64,000 nt of DNA from the NCBI RefSeq assembly GCF_013377785.1, contig NZ_JABXWT010000001.1, positions 859,533-923,532 of the forward strand, written 5' to 3'. How positions within the stretch are numbered: position 1 is the first letter of the stretch; each line of letters begins with the position of its first letter. The stretch is from Ruegeria haliotis. Lineage in GTDB: Bacteria > Pseudomonadota > Alphaproteobacteria > Rhodobacterales > Rhodobacteraceae. The notes under the pieces are model-generated. The model did not search any database, was not told the origin of the DNA, and saw only the letters and a list, made by a program, of their open reading frames with translations. Positions 17,098-25,603 of the stretch are shown here, in pieces. Position numbers and translations under genes: made by a program.

Positions 17098-18393
17098 ATG
17101 GCATTCTTTTTTGTCGCGATCCTGCTGATTGTTTTACTGCTGTTGATCGAAGTTCCGGTTGGATTTGCATTTGGCGTCGGCGCGCTGGCTTATGGGGCTC
17201 TGCTTGGTACGGATACTTCATTCCATACCGGATTTGGCTATACGCAAGTCAGCGCCTTTTCTTTGTTGGCTATTCCCCTGTTCATCATGTCCGGCACCTT
17301 GATGGGTGCGTCGGGCATTTCGGAATGCCTGTTGGATTTTGTAAATTCCTTCGTCGGGCGATTCAAAGGTGGTTTGGGTGCAGTAACGGTCCTGACATGT
17401 GCTTTGTTTGGCGCCATTTCTGGGTCTGCCTCGGCGGCGATTGCCGCAATCGGCAAGATCATGGTGCCCCGCATGATCAAGGAAGGGTACCCGCCCGGAC
17501 ACGCAACCGCGCTTGTGGCTGTGTCGTCGGTTCTGGCGCTGATGATCCCACCCAGTATTCCGATGATCGTGTTTGCCATTGCGATCCGTGAATCTGTGGC
17601 CAAGTGTTTCCTTGCGACCATGGGGTCGGGGGTGTTGTTGGCACTGATTTATTGTGGCCTGAACTTCTGGTTCCTGCGCAAAAACGAAACCATCACGGTC
17701 GAGGAGCCCTTGTCGCCGCGCGATACCATGTGCGACATCGCCAAGACCGGCAAACGGGCCAGCCTTGCCATTTTGATGCCCGTCATTGTTCTGGGTGGTA
17801 TCTATAGCGGGATCGCCACCCCGACCGAAGCGGGCGCCGTGGCGCTGGTTTACACCTTGATCGTTGGCGTGCTGATCTATCGGACGCTGCCCTTTGACAA
17901 CCTGTTCAACTCAACCGTTGAAGCGGCCCGCCTGACGGGCTCGATCATCATGGTGCTGTTCTTCTTGTTCATCATGAGCCGCGGTATGATCCTGGCCAAA
18001 GTGCCGACGCAGTTTGCCGGCGTTCTGTTGTCCATATCGGAAAACAAGATCGTCATCCTGCTGTTGATCAATTTGTTGCTTCTGATCATGGGCATGATCA
18101 TTGACGATGTCTCCGGCGAAGTTCTGGCAGCAATTATCCTGTTGCCCGTCACACAGAAAATCGGTTTGGATCCTATCCATTTTGCGGCCATCGTCGGCAC
18201 CAATCTGGGTTTGGGAAATATCTCGCCACCCTGCGCGCCGCTGTTGTACATGGCGGGAGGTGTGACCAAACAACCGCTGTCAACTTATGTCGACCCAACG
18301 ATGAAGTTCCTGGTGTTTGGCCACTTGCCGATGGTCTTTATCGTGACGTTCATTCCACCGGTTGCATTGTTCCTGCCAAGCCTTCTTGGATAG
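17098..18393 (+). CDS. TRAP transporter large permease (DctM type)
   Basis: Large membrane subunit of 431 residues with about twelve transmembrane segments, the ion-coupled translocation pathway of the TRAP system. Recognisable family segments include LFIMSGTLMGASGI, GAISGSASAAIAAIG, MIPPSIPMIVFAI, TPTEAGAVALVY and GLGNISPPCAPLLY. The ATG at 17098 (MAFFFVAIL) follows the dctQ stop by one base and GGGAGGCGAG provides the ribosome-binding site. With the small permease it imports the ligand of the upstream binding protein using the sodium gradient. Confidence 0.93.
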   Translation: MAFFFVAILLIVLLLLIEVPVGFAFGVGALAYGALLGTDTSFHTGFGYTQVSAFSLLAIPLFIMSGTLMGASGISECLLDFVNSFVGRFKGGLGAVTVLTCALFGAISGSASAAIAAIGKIMVPRMIKEGYPPGHATALVAVSSVLALMIPPSIPMIVFAIAIRESVAKCFLATMGSGVLLALIYCGLNFWFLRKNETITVEEPLSPRDTMCDIAKTGKRASLAILMPVIVLGGIYSGIATPTEAGAVALVYTLIVGVLIYRTLPFDNLFNSTVEAARLTGSIIMVLFFLFIMSRGMILAKVPTQFAGVLLSISENKIVILLLINLLLLIMGMIIDDVSGEVLAAIILLPVTQKIGLDPIHFAAIVGTNLGLGNISPPCAPLLYMAGGVTKQPLSTYVDPTMKFLVFGHLPMVFIVTFIPPVALFLPSLLG

Positions 18394-18408
18394 TGCATAT
18401 CCCTCGTT

Positions 18409-18430
18409 CCCCTCGCCTTCGGGCGAGGGG
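18409..18430 (+). promoter_or_regulatory. UUCG-tetraloop hairpin after the TRAP genes
   Basis: Perfect 9-bp arms CCCCTCGCC (18409-18417) and GGCGAGGGG (18422-18430) closed by a TTCG loop, an exceptionally stable RNA hairpin. No T-tract follows directly. It lies 16 bases after the dctM stop and 119 bases before the M24-family gene, so it may separate or protect segments of one operon mRNA. Confidence 0.55.
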
Positions 18431-18548
18431 ACACCCTTTCGGATTTCTATACCTCTTTCAAAGGTCAATGTGATCCGGTTGGGCTTAGTTGTCTGGAAAA
18501 TGAATACCACAGCTCACCTACGCAAACTTTCACAAAAGGAGATCTCCG

Positions 18549-19706
18549 ATGCTTGAAGAAGCTAAGATCCGCACCCAAATCCTTCAATCTCGTATGAAAG
18601 ACGAAGGCATTCGTAAGGCCGTTTTCACCGATGAGAGCTCCATCGCGTATCTGGCAGGGTTCTGGGGGTATCTCGGGATCGAATTTGGACGCCCCACTAT
18701 GCTGGTCGTGGATGTCGAAGACGCGCCTGTTGTCATCACGCCGCTGATGGAATCCGAAATGGTCGCGGAAATGACCTGGGTCGAAGATGTGCGCGTCTGG
18801 GAAGATATGGGGCAACGCACCTGGGGCCGTGCTCTGGCCGGTGCTCTTGGCGACAACCCGTCGGAAATCTGGATCGAAAAAGGCTCGGTTCCTGCCATTG
18901 TGCGCAATCACTTGGATGAAGCCTATCCCGGTGTAGCGCTCAAGGATATCTCACCCGTTCTGGGCGCAATGCGCACGGTCAAATCGCCGTTTGAAATCGG
19001 TGTGATGAAAGAAGCGGGCCAGATCGCAGGCGCGATGATGGCTGCTGCTCATAACAGCCTTGTCGAAGGCGGTCGCGAGTTTGAATCCGCCTTGGCGGTA
19101 ATCGACGCTGGATCGCGTCGCGCGGCGGACTTCCTGACCGACAAAGGCTGGGACCGGTTTGTGTCCCCCATGATCCACAACCTGCAAATCCTGCAAAGCG
19201 GCAAGGATGCGTCGATGGTCCACCGTCGCGCCAGCGTCAAAACATTCGAGAAGTTCGACCCGGTCTATTTCTGCTTCTGCAACATGGCGCAGTTCAAACA
19301 ATACAAGCTTGGCTTTGACCGCATGTTCCACATCGGAGACGTCAAAGACGAAGACCGCAAGGTGCAATTGGCGGCGATCGACGCACAACAAGCAGCCATC
19401 GCCGCCATTCGCCCGGGTGTTCTGGCCGAAGATGTTGCGGCTGCTGCCAACGAAATCTACCGCGAGCGTGGTTATGAAACCGGCTATCGTACCGGACGGT
19501 CCATCGGTGTTGCCTACCTTGAGGCGCCAGAGCTGAAAGAGGGCGACAAGACCGTTCTGCAACCCGGAATGACTTTTGCCGTGGATGGTGGCATTTCGGT
19601 GGATGGCGTAACGGCTGGGCGGATCGGTGATTCGATTGTTGTGACGGAAACCGGCGCGGATTACATCACGCAGTACCCACGCGAAATCCTGCTCAGCAAG
19701 GGATAA
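18549..19706 (+). CDS. M24-fold (creatinase/Xaa-Pro peptidase-like) hydrolase lacking standard metal ligands
   Basis: A pita-bread-fold protein of 385 residues: creatinase N-terminal domain (1-145) and peptidase M24 domain (150-380). The five metal ligands of M24 peptidases are mostly absent. The first Asp is replaced in FCFCNMA (241-247); D257 remains in GFDRMF; the His of the usual GHGIG is RS in GRSIG (316-320); the Glu of EPGM/VEPGI is Asp346; and the last Glu is Gly360 in GRIGDS. The His equivalent to the catalytic His of creatinase is kept (H225 in MVHRRAS). Metal-free C-N hydrolysis as in creatinase is therefore the best guess. Peptidase activity is unlikely. It sits between the TRAP genes and a C-N hydrolase, so it probably degrades the imported compound. 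Confidence 0.8.
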   Translation: MLEEAKIRTQILQSRMKDEGIRKAVFTDESSIAYLAGFWGYLGIEFGRPTMLVVDVEDAPVVITPLMESEMVAEMTWVEDVRVWEDMGQRTWGRALAGALGDNPSEIWIEKGSVPAIVRNHLDEAYPGVALKDISPVLGAMRTVKSPFEIGVMKEAGQIAGAMMAAAHNSLVEGGREFESALAVIDAGSRRAADFLTDKGWDRFVSPMIHNLQILQSGKDASMVHRRASVKTFEKFDPVYFCFCNMAQFKQYKLGFDRMFHIGDVKDEDRKVQLAAIDAQQAAIAAIRPGVLAEDVAAAANEIYRERGYETGYRTGRSIGVAYLEAPELKEGDKTVLQPGMTFAVDGGISVDGVTAGRIGDSIVVTETGADYITQYPREILLSKG

Positions 19707-19709
19707 GGA

Positions 19710-20498
19710 ATGTCCGAAACACTCAACATTGCAGTGGTTCAAAGCCCTGCGGACCTGAACGGTCCGCAGGCGCGGCTGACTTGGCTGCAACAGGTCTTGG
19801 TGTCTCAAATTGATCGCGCTTGTGATTTGATCGTCCTGCCGGAGTTGTTTCAAAGCGGCTATCACATCGGCAGTGCGGTTGTGGACCATGCAGAACCTTC
19901 GAATGGTCCCTTCGCCAAGGCCATTTCCGAACTGGCTGCAGAATACGACACCGCCATCCTTTATGGATATTCCGAACGTCAGGGTGAGGCGTACTTCAAC
20001 AGCGCCCAATGCATCGACAAAACAGGTGCGGTGATCGGCCACCACCGCAAGCTTATTTTGCCACCCGGTTTTGAGGGGGATCACTTTTCCCCCGGCGCTG
20101 GATGTGATCTGTTCACCCTTGGCGCATTTCGCGTCGCGATGCTTGTCTGCTATGACGTCGAATTCCCGGAAAACCTGCGCCACGTTGCCTTGCAGGGCGC
20201 TGATCTGGTTGTGGTCCCAACTGCATTGGGTGCGCAATGGGGTGTTGTCTCTGAAAAAGTTGTGCCAACGCGTGCGTTTGAAAACGGTGTCTTCATCGCT
20301 TATGCAAACTCGGCAGGCCACGAAAATGGCATGGATTTCTTCGGCGGAAGCTGCCTTGTCGCTCCAAACGGCACAGATCTGGCCCGCGCTGGAACAGACC
20401 CGGAAGTCATTTCCGCAAAACTAGAAAAATCAGCAGTCACCACGGCCCAAACACGCCTTCCTTATCACAAAGATCGCTTGCATTTGCCTTGGGTATGA
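19710..20498 (+). CDS. Nitrilase-superfamily carbon-nitrogen hydrolase
   Basis: An amidase-type enzyme of 262 residues with the complete Glu-Lys-Cys triad: E45 (VLPELF), K114 (HHRKLILP) and C147 (MLVCYDVEFPENLR). Members cleave amide or carbamoyl C-N bonds; the general resemblance is to N-carbamoyl-putrescine and related amidohydrolases, but the substrate is not predictable from sequence. It starts three bases after the M24-family gene, so the two act in one pathway, probably sequential hydrolyses of a nitrogenous compound brought in by the TRAP system. Confidence 0.9.
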   Translation: MSETLNIAVVQSPADLNGPQARLTWLQQVLVSQIDRACDLIVLPELFQSGYHIGSAVVDHAEPSNGPFAKAISELAAEYDTAILYGYSERQGEAYFNSAQCIDKTGAVIGHHRKLILPPGFEGDHFSPGAGCDLFTLGAFRVAMLVCYDVEFPENLRHVALQGADLVVVPTALGAQWGVVSEKVVPTRAFENGVFIAYANSAGHENGMDFFGGSCLVAPNGTDLARAGTDPEVISAKLEKSAVTTAQTRLPYHKDRLHLPWV

Positions 20499-20748
20499 TC
20501 TGACCAACAAGTGTCAATACAACAGCGATGCGGGATCGGGGCTTTCAGGTTCAAGACTTTCTATGCTGGAGCGGCCCATTTCTGCCGGCCTTTCCGCCAT
20601 TTTCACTTCCTGTATGAACGCTTTGGGTCCGTCTGCTGCAATGATGTTGCATGACTGGCCGACTGCGTTGTATCAGATTGGCGGCAGTAATATATTGCCC
20701 ATACTGGTGGTTTCCTGCGTTTGAGCAGACAGGACAGAATTGAAAAAC

Positions 20749-21339
20749 ATGATTGAACTGGACGGCCTCGCCCCGCTGCGTAAAAGCCAAAACTATCAGA
20801 TTTTCCAGCACCCTGAGCTGGACCGCGCGCTGCTGAAAGTCAGATGCGATGAGCCCCGACGAAATCATTTCATTCGGCGATATTCAGAATGGAGATACGG
20901 TAATCTGCGACAATGGCAACGCGAGGCGAATGAGTATTTGGCCGCTCTGAACCGCGGATGTCCTGAGATTGAGCGGTTGGCTCGGTTCATGGGGTATGAA
21001 CAGACATCCCTGGGGCCAGCCCTCGTTGTGGAAAAAATGACCGGGCCGGATGGAAATCTGGCACCATCGCTGCATTCCGAAATGATGGCGCAGGCTGGTA
21101 ATCCCGAAGGCGGCAAGCGATTGCGCGCAGAGTTGCTGGAGCTGTTGGATGATCTTGAGCGGGGCCGAATTGTTGTCGGAGACATGGGGTTGGAAAACAT
21201 CGTCCGCGCCCAGGAGAGAGGCGGTCGATTGGTGGTGATCGACGGGTTGGGTGAACGCGTATTATTTCCTTTGACGGTGTTCAGCGACTGGGCCTTTAGA
21301 CAATCCATGGCGCGACGACGCGCGCGTATGGCTGGATGA
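20749..21339 (+). CDS. YrbL-like (PhoP-regulated network) protein
   Basis: A 196-residue cytoplasmic protein resembling the YrbL-PhoP_reg family, with the opening LRKSQNYQIFQHPELDRALLKV and a C-terminal segment (VVGDMGLENIVRAQ ... LVVIDGLG) reminiscent of the catalytic and metal loops of small kinase-like folds. The role of the family is unknown. I used the ATG at 20749; a TTG at 20740, directly after AGGACAG, is a credible alternative. It stands alone, 250 bases downstream of the C-N hydrolase and 165 bases before the DUF1989 gene. Confidence 0.75.
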   Translation: MIELDGLAPLRKSQNYQIFQHPELDRALLKVRCDEPRRNHFIRRYSEWRYGNLRQWQREANEYLAALNRGCPEIERLARFMGYEQTSLGPALVVEKMTGPDGNLAPSLHSEMMAQAGNPEGGKRLRAELLELLDDLERGRIVVGDMGLENIVRAQERGGRLVVIDGLGERVLFPLTVFSDWAFRQSMARRRARMAG

Positions 21340-21504
21340 CCTCGAAGTGAGCGCGATCAATAGTTAAATTGATTTACCTGCCCAACGTTCTCATTGATCA
21401 TTGATGAGCTATTGATGGCAAAGGCGCGGATGGCGCTGTGGTCAGAATTGCTCTAACTCTGGCGCAGTTAGGTTCCTTTAAGGTCATAGGATCGGAGTGT
21501 TATC

Positions 21505-22371
21505 GTGAAGCTTGAAAACCCGAACTACGCGCGGCCTCAGGATGCCGCTGACAGAAAGGCCATTCGACCGGTTATCTGCTATCCCCCTGACACTCTTGAT
21601 CCACCCGATTTGAAGAGACTGGAAGAGGTGCGGCAAAGCGCTGTGAAATCAGCCGAGGTGACAGCCGCTCCGCGTGACGCAGCCTGCGTAGACGTACCCG
21701 CAGGGGCATTTTTCCGCATCGTTTCGGTCGAGGGCGCGCAGGTCGGGGATCTGAACCTGTGGAACAAACATGATCTGACCGAGCGGTTCTATTCGGGCAA
21801 GACCCGCGCGCTGCATGGCACGCACTTGTCGACCGGCGACAGAATGTGGTCGAGCTTTCCGAATATGCGCCCAATGGCAACTATCGTCAGCGATACGCTG
21901 GACTGGTATGGGTTTGATGAATTCGGCGGATCGGTGCATGACGTCATCGGCACGCGATGCGATCCATATACCGGGCGGTTGCTATCGGGGGACAACTATC
22001 ACTACTGCTGTCATTCCAACCTGACGCGTGCGTTGGCCGGTCATTGCGGTCTGCCATTGCACGAAGCTGAGATGCATGTGCATGACGTTTTGAACGTGTT
22101 CATGTGCACTGGTTTCACGCGGGATACCGGCCAGTACTTTATGAAGGCCAGCCCGGTGCGCCCCGGAGATTATCTTGAGTTTTATGCCGAGATCGACCTT
22201 GTTGTCGGCATCTCTGCGTGTCCCGGTGGCGATTGCTCGTCCGAGCATTCATCGGATACGGCAGCCTGCTATCCATTGTTGATCGAGGTATACGATCCCG
22301 GTGAGGCCGCGCGGGCGACCCATGTTCAACCCGCTGCATCTGGCTATGACCGCACTCATGGCACCAGTTAA
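21505..22371 (+). CDS. DUF1989 / urea carboxylase-associated family protein
   Basis: A 288-residue protein starting at GTG (CGGAG site upstream). It belongs to the DUF1989 family, whose members accompany urea carboxylase/allophanate hydrolase or guanidine-degrading genes. Visible conserved features are the VDVPAGAFFRI opening of the domain, GTHLSTGDRMWSSF, DVIGTRCDPYT, HDVLNVFMCTGF and the Cys-rich CPGGDCSSEH, several of which could bind metal. Here none of the usual urea or guanidine genes is adjacent, so its substrate is open. It is a lone gene between the yrbL-like gene and a glycosyltransferase. Confidence 0.85.
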   Translation: MKLENPNYARPQDAADRKAIRPVICYPPDTLDPPDLKRLEEVRQSAVKSAEVTAAPRDAACVDVPAGAFFRIVSVEGAQVGDLNLWNKHDLTERFYSGKTRALHGTHLSTGDRMWSSFPNMRPMATIVSDTLDWYGFDEFGGSVHDVIGTRCDPYTGRLLSGDNYHYCCHSNLTRALAGHCGLPLHEAEMHVHDVLNVFMCTGFTRDTGQYFMKASPVRPGDYLEFYAEIDLVVGISACPGGDCSSEHSSDTAACYPLLIEVYDPGEAARATHVQPAASGYDRTHGTS

Positions 22372-22463
22372 TCGTTCTGTTTTTAATAGGTCCGCCCATA
22401 AAGCCGGGTTGATTTTCCGCTGAGGCTGAGCGTATCTGGCCGGGCTGAAGGAAAGGACCGAAT

Positions 22464-23306
22464 GTGGGTGATCACGATCTGCGACCGGGAACAGGGATCT
22501 TCTATATCAATCTGGATCGAGTCCCTGAAAGGCGCTCATTTATGGAGGCGCAGTTCACCAAAGCTGGGCTGGCCGGCGCCAATCAGTTTAGCGCAATAGA
22601 TGGACGCAAATCCGGTGCGCTGGATCAGAGTGGATATGTGCCCGGAACCGGTAGCCGCTGGGGGCTGCTTCAAAGCGAAATTGCGTGTTTTGAAAGCCAT
22701 CGGGCAGTCTGGCAGCACGTTCTGGATCAAGATTTGCGGGCTGCGGTCGTTTTTGAAGATGACGCGGAAATGTCCATCAGGGCAGGGGACGTCATTCGAT
22801 CCGTCCTGCAGGAGCCGTCTAGTTATGACTTTGTGAAGTTGGATTATGCGCCGCGTTCGTTACGATTTGGTCCTGAACAGACGATCTGCGGCGTTCCCGT
22901 GCGACCGATGCTGGAGATGGCGCCAAGTGCGGCGGCTTATGTCGTGTCCCGGGAAGGTTGTCGTAAGTTGCTGAATTGGTCGCGGGAATATTCGGATCAT
23001 TTGGACGATTTCATCACAATCCCACGCCCGGACTGGCGTATGTATCAGGTTTTCCCGGCAGTCTGCGTGCAAATGATTTGGTCCAGACAACAAGAACAGG
23101 CGGTAGATCTGGTTAAGACTAGCGAGCGAACGCAAGACGAGCAGACCAATAGTGGATTGGACAAAGGACCGCTTTGGTTCCGGGTAAGACGCGAATTGCA
23201 CGCCGCCCGCCGTAAATTGGGTTGGCGGATGGGAGCTCAGAACCGGTTGTTGGAGCAGGGTGGTTTCGTCGGACTCATACCCTGTGCTGACGATTTGCAA
23301 GTCTGA
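22464..23306 (+). CDS. Glycosyltransferase family 25 protein (LPS/oligosaccharide)
   Basis: A 280-residue sugar transferase starting at GTG, after AAAGGA. It opens with the GT25 pattern FYINLDRVPERR, followed by FSAIDGRKSG, GLLQSEIACFESHRAVW and the acidic VVFEDDA (EDD at 98-100), the likely nucleotide-sugar/metal site. Members add galactose or glucose to lipooligosaccharide. The C-terminal 60 residues are basic and lie outside the domain. No other LPS genes are next to it. Confidence 0.88.
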   Translation: MGDHDLRPGTGIFYINLDRVPERRSFMEAQFTKAGLAGANQFSAIDGRKSGALDQSGYVPGTGSRWGLLQSEIACFESHRAVWQHVLDQDLRAAVVFEDDAEMSIRAGDVIRSVLQEPSSYDFVKLDYAPRSLRFGPEQTICGVPVRPMLEMAPSAAAYVVSREGCRKLLNWSREYSDHLDDFITIPRPDWRMYQVFPAVCVQMIWSRQQEQAVDLVKTSERTQDEQTNSGLDKGPLWFRVRRELHAARRKLGWRMGAQNRLLEQGGFVGLIPCADDLQV

Positions 23307-23441
23307 TCGGCACGCAACCCACTACAACTGTAAGGGTATCCTGACAGCCAAGTTCTCCCGGCAACCTCATAAGCGTTAACAAAAATACCGATTTGATATA
23401 GAGTTATAGTGTTATTGTAGAAACAACGCCCGGGTATTGGT

Positions 23442-23810
23442 GTGACACAGACGCTTTATGAAAAATATGGTGGGTTCAAAACGATCAGCCGGGTGGTGAT
23501 GTCATTTTATGAAATGGCGTTGGAATCGGATGAAATCGGCGACTATTTCGAAGATATTGATATGCCACGCTTGATTGACCACCAAACCAAGTTTGTGTCG
23601 TCGCTGATTGGTGGTCCGGCATCGTTCAGTGATGATCGGATCGAAGCCGTTCATCGGCACCTCAAAATCTCGCACCAGGATTTTGACGTTATGGCTGCGT
23701 TGTTTGGCGACGCTTTGGAACAACATGGCATGTCGGATAGGGACGTTAAAACGGCCCTTGATGCGATCGAAGGAAAACGGTCCATCATCGTCGCCCGGGA
23801 TGCTGCATGA
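23442..23810 (+). CDS. Group I truncated haemoglobin
   Basis: A 122-residue 2-on-2 globin starting at GTG. The N-terminal LYEKYGGFKTISRVV motif, the helix-B tyrosine (Y23 in SFYEM) and the helix-F segment AVHRHLKISHQDFD, in which H71 is the likely haem-binding proximal His, place it in truncated haemoglobin group I. It should bind O2, NO or CO. Its last four bases overlap the start of the adenylate cyclase gene (ATGA), so both are made together and the globin may act as the haem sensor for the cyclase. Confidence 0.88.
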   Translation: MTQTLYEKYGGFKTISRVVMSFYEMALESDEIGDYFEDIDMPRLIDHQTKFVSSLIGGPASFSDDRIEAVHRHLKISHQDFDVMAALFGDALEQHGMSDRDVKTALDAIEGKRSIIVARDAA

Positions 23811-24865
23811 GCATCCTTGCCATCAACGAGCAACTGTTACGTGCGATTGGTGTTGGCGTGGCAGTTGTACGGGCGTCGGATCTGCAATTCATCTTTCACA
23901 ATGGACCGTTCGCAGAATGGTTTGGCACACCGGATCAGGGTGGAACCCTGCGGGATTATTTACCCGATCTGGATCCCAAAGAGCTTGAGGATGTGAAACA
24001 GTCCGGTCTGCGTTATTCGGTGGAGTTAGAGATCAAGCCGAAGCGTCGGACGCTGATTTTTGCAGTGTCGGTATCGCTGGCCAATGGCCTATCCGATCAG
24101 GTGCTGATCATCGAATGCCAGAACATCACACGCATCCGCGAGCTGGAGAGTATGATCGACAGCTATTCAACCATGGTCGAGCGTAACACGCGCGAACTGG
24201 AGCGCGAAAAGGAGCGGGTTGAACGGTTATTGCTGAACCTGATGCCGCGGGCCGTGTACGAAGAATTCAAGACATTTGGTGTCGTCACGCCGCAGCTGTA
24301 TGAGCAGGTGTCTGTGGTCATGCTGGACTTTGTCGGCTTCACCGATTTCGCGGCCAAGACCGACCCGACAGTGACCCTTAGTGAACTGAACGATATTTTC
24401 ACGGCGTTTGACCGCATCGTCGAGCAATTTGGCTGTGAACGGATCAAAACGATCGGCGATGCGTATTTGGCGGTTTCTGGAATGCCGGATCCCACGCCTG
24501 ATCACGCGACGGCGGTGGCCCATTGTGCGGTTCGGTTCCTAAGGTATCTGGAACGGCGCAATGAAAGCCATCCGCATAAATGGCAGGCCCGGATCGGATT
24601 GGGGATGGGGGCAGCTGTTGGATCAGTCGTGGGTATTCAAAAATATGTCTACGATGTCTTTGGGCCGGCGGTGAACGTAGCCTCACGGCTGCAAGTCTTT
24701 GCCAATCCGATGAATATCGTGGCGCCGGAGGAAATGAAATTTGCTTTGATAGACGAATTTCAGGTGTCAGATCTGGGGCGTGTCGAAATAAAGGGTATGG
24801 GTGAGATGAGTTTGATCAATGTCACATCCGGCCTAAAGGTCCTGCAAAGCGGCAAACGGCTCTGA
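23807..24865 (+). CDS. PAS-domain class III adenylate cyclase
   Basis: A soluble signalling enzyme of 352 residues: PAS-like domain (about 5-110), coiled coil (110-145) and class III cyclase catalytic domain (165-335). Metal-binding D174 (VMLDFVGFTD) and D218 (KTIGDAYLAVSG), adenine-selecting K214 and D283 (VYDVFGPAVN), and N290/R294 of the transition-state site are all present, so the product should be cAMP rather than cGMP. It overlaps the truncated haemoglobin gene by four bases. I infer a gas- or redox-responsive cAMP switch made of two separate chains. No transmembrane segment is seen. Confidence 0.9.
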   Translation: MSILAINEQLLRAIGVGVAVVRASDLQFIFHNGPFAEWFGTPDQGGTLRDYLPDLDPKELEDVKQSGLRYSVELEIKPKRRTLIFAVSVSLANGLSDQVLIIECQNITRIRELESMIDSYSTMVERNTRELEREKERVERLLLNLMPRAVYEEFKTFGVVTPQLYEQVSVVMLDFVGFTDFAAKTDPTVTLSELNDIFTAFDRIVEQFGCERIKTIGDAYLAVSGMPDPTPDHATAVAHCAVRFLRYLERRNESHPHKWQARIGLGMGAAVGSVVGIQKYVYDVFGPAVNVASRLQVFANPMNIVAPEEMKFALIDEFQVSDLGRVEIKGMGEMSLINVTSGLKVLQSGKRL

Positions 24866-24874
24866 CGACCTTTG

Positions 24875-25489
24875 TCACTCGTCCTGCGGGACCAATCCTA
24901 ACCCCCTGAGGTAAATGCCGATACCGCTCTCCAACAAATCCTCGGGCGGGAAGGGCGAGGTTGCGCCGGTGTTGCGGGCATAAAGCTCGACCACGCCATG
25001 ACTCATCGCCCAGATATGCGCGCTGAACATTGAGGCTGGCGGACGCTTTTCAGGTGGGATGTGCTGAGATAAATCTGCCGCCGCCTTTTCAAGAACGCTT
25101 TTGGCACGGTTGGCAGCCAGAGACAGTTCAGGCGTCCGGTTCAGCGAAATCCCGCTTTCGAACATGGCAATGTAGTGGCCGGGGTGTTTCCGGGCAAAGG
25201 CCAGATAAGCGCGCCCGGTGGCCTCGAACGCAGCGAGGGCAGAGGGCTGCCCTTTGTCGTATGCGTATTGCATCAGATCGGCGAACATTTCGAATCCCTG
25301 TCGCGCCGCTTCGGCGATCAAATCTTCGCGCCCCTGAAAATGACGATAGACCGCAGCAGGCGTGACGCCTGCGGTCTTTGCAGCCTCTGAAAGTGTGAAG
25401 CCGGTTGGACCCTTTTCTTCGATCAGGGATAATGCGGCCTCAATCAGGGCTTGTTTCAGGTTTCCATGGTGATAACCGCGTTTCGTCAT
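24875..25489 (-). CDS. TetR-family transcriptional regulator
   Basis: A 204-residue repressor with an N-terminal helix-turn-helix (LIEEKGPTGFTLSEAAKTAGVTPAAVYRHFQGREDLI) and a WHG-type ligand-binding C-terminus (HIWAMSHGVVELY). I prefer the ATG at 25489 (MTKRGYHHG), the typical start of this subgroup, over one 14 codons earlier. It is convergent with the cyclase gene (10-base gap) and 115 bases downstream of nothing related; the next leftward gene upstream of it on the same strand is the desaturase-like gene. Its target is not evident. Confidence 0.9.
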   Translation of the reverse strand: MTKRGYHHGNLKQALIEAALSLIEEKGPTGFTLSEAAKTAGVTPAAVYRHFQGREDLIAEAARQGFEMFADLMQYAYDKGQPSALAAFEATGRAYLAFARKHPGHYIAMFESGISLNRTPELSLAANRAKSVLEKAAADLSQHIPPEKRPPASMFSAHIWAMSHGVVELYARNTGATSPFPPEDLLESGIGIYLRGLGLVPQDE

Positions 25490-25603
25490 TCCAGACTTAG
25501 GCACCTTTGAGCAAATGATATTTGAGACCAAAGGAATAGAGTATCAGCGATGGTTCGTCCAACGCTTGACGGGTCGAAGTCCCATTGTTTCAGAACTAGT
25601 GAC

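Noticed and set aside
18951..20321. 456-aa open frame on the minus strand
   Set aside because: Antisense to the M24-family and nitrilase genes, both of which have clear catalytic motifs; no recognisable protein content.
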